Source of the DNA: JBOFGK01 sp051649085
GTDB taxonomy: Bacteria > Bacillota_I > Bacilli_A > UBA3375
Direction of reading: 5' to 3'
Length of the DNA stretch: 64,000 bases
NCBI GenBank assembly: GCA_051649085.1
Contig: JBOFGK010000003.1
Span: 1 to 64,000 of the forward strand
The translations under genes were made by a program, and so were the position numbers. Positions 61,650 to 64,000 of this stretch are shown in pieces (the stretch's first letter is position 1; each line of letters starts with the position of its first letter). Below the pieces are notes generated by a model that did no database searches, was not told the DNA's origin, and saw only the letters and a list, made by a program, of their open reading frames with translations.

Positions 61650-63228
61650 AATCAGTAATATAAAATTATCGGTTACCCACAGCGTACCCGAACTTGAAAC
61701 AAAACTTAAAAAAATTCTTAAAACAAATAAACTTGGAGCGTATTCAATTTATAAACAATCGATTGATGCCCGAAAAAAGGATGACGTTAAATTTGTCTAC
61801 ACAATTGATGTTGAGGTCGAAAATGAATTAAAATATATTGGTGTTCCCAATATCACAGAGGCAACTCCATATGTATTCGAAATTCCCAAAGTTACGTCTA
61901 ATAAACAAGTCGTTGTAGTTGGTACTGGTCCTGCTGGACTATTCAGTGCTTTGACCCTTATTAAAGCTGGCATTAAACCATTAATTATTGAACGGGGAAA
62001 GCAAGTTGAAGGTCGTTTAAAAGATGTGGAAAAGTTTTGGGAAGATGGAACACTTTTGCTCGAATCAAATGTTCAATTTGGTGAAGGAGGAGCCGGAACT
62101 TTTAGTGATGGTAAATTAACTACCGGAATTAAAGATAAACGTCTGAGATTTGTTTTAAATGAATTAATTGCAGCTGGTGCTCCAAAAGAAATCGGCTATA
62201 ATGCCAAACCACATATTGGAACTGACTATTTAATAACTGTCGTTCGTAACATTCGTGAATACATTAAAGCTCAAGGTGGAACTTTCTTATTTGAACATAA
62301 ACTAACAAATATTTGTACAGCTGATGCTCAAAGAGTTAAACAAATCGAAGTTTTAAATCTCCAAACTAACGAAACAAGTCAAATTGAAGTTGATTACTTA
62401 GTTTTAGCAATCGGTCACAGTTCGCGAGATACGTTTGAAATGCTCTATGAAGTTGGCGTTGAAATGGAAGCAAAACCTTTTTCAGTTGGTGTGCGGATCG
62501 AGCATCCACAGTCCTTAATTGATAATCAACAATATGGTCAAGCGGCTTGCCATTTACCTGCTGCTGATTATAAATTAGCAACTCATCATGATAATAATCG
62601 TAGTGCCTATACTTTTTGCATGTGTCCAGGTGGGATTGTTGTTGGAGCAAGTAGTGAGGCTGAGATGGTTGTTACAAACGGGATGAGTTATTATTCTCGT
62701 GCACTCGAAAATGCCAATAGTGCACTACTAGTTGGAATTGAACCAAGTGATTATGGGAGTTCACATCCGTTAGCTGGAATGTACTTTCAAAGAACATTAG
62801 AACAAAAAGCTTTTATCCTTGGTGGTAGTAATTATAATGCGCCAATTCAATTAGTTGGAGATTTTTTGAAAAATCAAAAATCAACAAAACTAGGACAAGT
62901 TATCCCCTCATATTCACCCGGTGTTAATTTTGCAAATTTACACGAACTTTTCCCTGAATTTATCATTACAACCCTTAAAGAAGCGATTATTGCAATGGAA
63001 CGAAAAATTCCTGGTTTTGCAATGGATGATGCCGTTTTAACCGCGGTTGAAAGTCGAACTTCATCACCAATTCGCTTTACCCGCGATCCACGTACACTTC
63101 AAACAAATATTAACGGAATTATCCCATGCGGTGAAGGATGTGGTTTTGCAGGTGGAATAATTTCTTCAGCAGTTGATGGTATTAAATGTGCGCAAGCAAT
63201 TATAAGTGAACTATCGGAAGAAATTTAA
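61642..63228 (+). CDS. FAD-dependent oxidoreductase (COG2509 type)
   Basis: 528 residues with an N-terminal helical segment, the dinucleotide motif VVVGTGPAGLFSA (residues 91-103), an IERGKQVEGR second strand, and GEGGAGTFSDGKL near 150-162, typical of the COG2509 FAD-dependent proteins. The C-terminus has a GGSNYNAPIQ block, and ends with PCGEGCGFAGGI. No biochemical reaction is firmly known; tRNA or sulfur-related redox roles have been proposed for relatives. ATG at 61642 follows AAGGA. Confidence 0.8.
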   Translation: MIRISNIKLSVTHSVPELETKLKKILKTNKLGAYSIYKQSIDARKKDDVKFVYTIDVEVENELKYIGVPNITEATPYVFEIPKVTSNKQVVVVGTGPAGLFSALTLIKAGIKPLIIERGKQVEGRLKDVEKFWEDGTLLLESNVQFGEGGAGTFSDGKLTTGIKDKRLRFVLNELIAAGAPKEIGYNAKPHIGTDYLITVVRNIREYIKAQGGTFLFEHKLTNICTADAQRVKQIEVLNLQTNETSQIEVDYLVLAIGHSSRDTFEMLYEVGVEMEAKPFSVGVRIEHPQSLIDNQQYGQAACHLPAADYKLATHHDNNRSAYTFCMCPGGIVVGASSEAEMVVTNGMSYYSRALENANSALLVGIEPSDYGSSHPLAGMYFQRTLEQKAFILGGSNYNAPIQLVGDFLKNQKSTKLGQVIPSYSPGVNFANLHELFPEFIITTLKEAIIAMERKIPGFAMDDAVLTAVESRTSSPIRFTRDPRTLQTNINGIIPCGEGCGFAGGIISSAVDGIKCAQAIISELSEEI

Positions 63229-63252
63229 TTCTAATAAACAAAGAGGAGACAA

Positions 63253-64000
63253 ATGAAAATTGTAATACTTACCGCAAGTTACGGTAATGGACATAATTCT
63301 GTTGCACATAGTATCGAAAACATGTTTGCTAAACATGAACATATAAATATTCTTACATTAGACCCAAGACAAACTAATCGTCAATTTTATGACTTCATTC
63401 CAGAATATTGTTTCAATAAAATTATTAGTCGTTATCCACGAAATTTTATTATAGGAAACTATTATCACTTTATGTATCATCTAGGTAGTTTTCATCCGTT
63501 GTTAAGTGAGATTGTTAAGTCAAACGCTCTTCACCGAACACAATTAATGCTAGATGAAGAACAACCTGATGTTGTGATCACAGTTTTCCCACATCGAATC
63601 AAAGTTGGACCACAAACGAAAATGCCAAAAATCTACACTGTCATCACTGATTACACATTTCAACCACTTTGGGCAGACAAGCAAATTGATGGTTATTTTG
63701 TTGCCGATCCCTTAATTAAACAAAAACTAATTGATTTTGGAATAGATAAGGAACGAGTTTTTGTTGTAGGTATTCCAGTTAAACCAGTATTTTTTGATAA
63801 AGCCGCTGAAATTAAAAATAATAAACGTTTATTATTGACACTTGGGGCACGAGGTTTTATGGACTTTGACTATATTATCAACGTTATTCGAAAACTTGAA
63901 AAAACAGACTTTAAAGTTGATATTGTATGTGGGGCAAATATCAACATGCAAAATTACTTGTTTACTCGTGTTGATCAAACACAATTTACAATTCATGGTT
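63253..64000 (+). CDS. Diacylglycerol glucosyltransferase-like protein (partial)
   Basis: Runs off the window end after about 249 codons. The start (MKIVILTASYGNGH; AAGAGGAG upstream) and the following ITVFPHRIKVGP, VITDYTFQPLWA and TLGARGFMDF blocks match the MGDG-synthase/UgtP family of membrane-bound GT28-type enzymes, which make glucosyl- or diglucosyl-diacylglycerol for membrane lipids and lipoteichoic acid anchors. The C-terminal donor-binding half is not seen. Confidence 0.8.
   Translation, partial: MKIVILTASYGNGHNSVAHSIENMFAKHEHINILTLDPRQTNRQFYDFIPEYCFNKIISRYPRNFIIGNYYHFMYHLGSFHPLLSEIVKSNALHRTQLMLDEEQPDVVITVFPHRIKVGPQTKMPKIYTVITDYTFQPLWADKQIDGYFVADPLIKQKLIDFGIDKERVFVVGIPVKPVFFDKAAEIKNNKRLLLTLGARGFMDFDYIINVIRKLEKTDFKVDIVCGANINMQNYLFTRVDQTQFTIHG

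Overview
The window is AT-rich DNA (about 30% G+C by eye) from a low-GC Gram-positive bacterium (Bacillota). Supporting signs are strong AGGAGG-type ribosome sites, TTGACA/TATAAT promoters with 17-base spacers, a type VIIb secretion locus, an Spx protein, an L13 leader, the rplM-rpsI-rpmE-prfA-prmC-tsaC-rpiB run, and anaerobic enzymes (class III ribonucleotide reductase, PFL activase, a free-standing glycyl-radical subunit). A lineage near the Erysipelotrichia or Culicoidibacter-like Bacillota is possible, but that is only a guess. No rRNA, tRNA, CRISPR array or transposase was seen.

Layout. 1-722: two near-identical 331-base units, each with a 43-codon basic/hydrophobic peptide gene, a convergent antisense promoter and a shared bidirectional terminator. 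This looks like a tandem type I toxin-antitoxin locus. 879-3286: azoreductase, LtrA-family membrane protein, AcpS. 3343-7632: heterodimeric ABC exporter with its TetR repressor and three regularly spaced operators. 7828-10753: a likely four-gene unit holding a chorismate-synthase-like protein without its catalytic histidines, prephenate dehydratase, a Panacea-domain antitoxin and its probable toxin. 11009-16620: a membrane-anchored Ig-repeat surface protein, DedA, and NrdDG. 17181-21805: an Mga-like regulator followed by an 11-codon peptide gene, then small membrane proteins and an ABC transporter.

22160-34412: a complete type VIIb secretion cluster (esxA, esaA, essA, esaB, essB, essC). Directly downstream in the same unit are two small helical partners, a candidate effector, an unknown 264-residue protein (perhaps immunity) and a DUF4176 protein. 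34646-39906: ascorbate-type PTS genes with a PRD regulator, flavodoxin-like protein, Spx and TrpS. 40682-42747: an RloA/RloB-like pair flanked by 42-base perfect direct repeats, each of which begins a terminator; this looks like an inserted defence cassette.

42809-58372 is mostly core metabolism and translation: D,D-carboxypeptidase, PflA/fRMsr/GrcA, a thioredoxin-like lipoprotein with NAD kinase, a nicotinamidase-like hydrolase, NagB/NagA, a metal ABC transporter without a binding protein, oligoendopeptidase F, and the ribosomal/release-factor run. 58635-64000: an ABC system resembling bacteriocin-associated transporters, a PspC protein, a COG2509 flavoprotein, and a diacylglycerol glucosyltransferase cut by the window end.

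The most interesting points are the tandem type I toxin-antitoxin-like units (hypervariable terminator loops, 5'-3' ribosome-site sequestration), the catalytically stripped chorismate synthase next to a Panacea toxin-antitoxin pair, the RloAB insertion, the effector module of the secretion system, and the short peptide gene after the Mga-like regulator. All calls are by reading; no database search was run.
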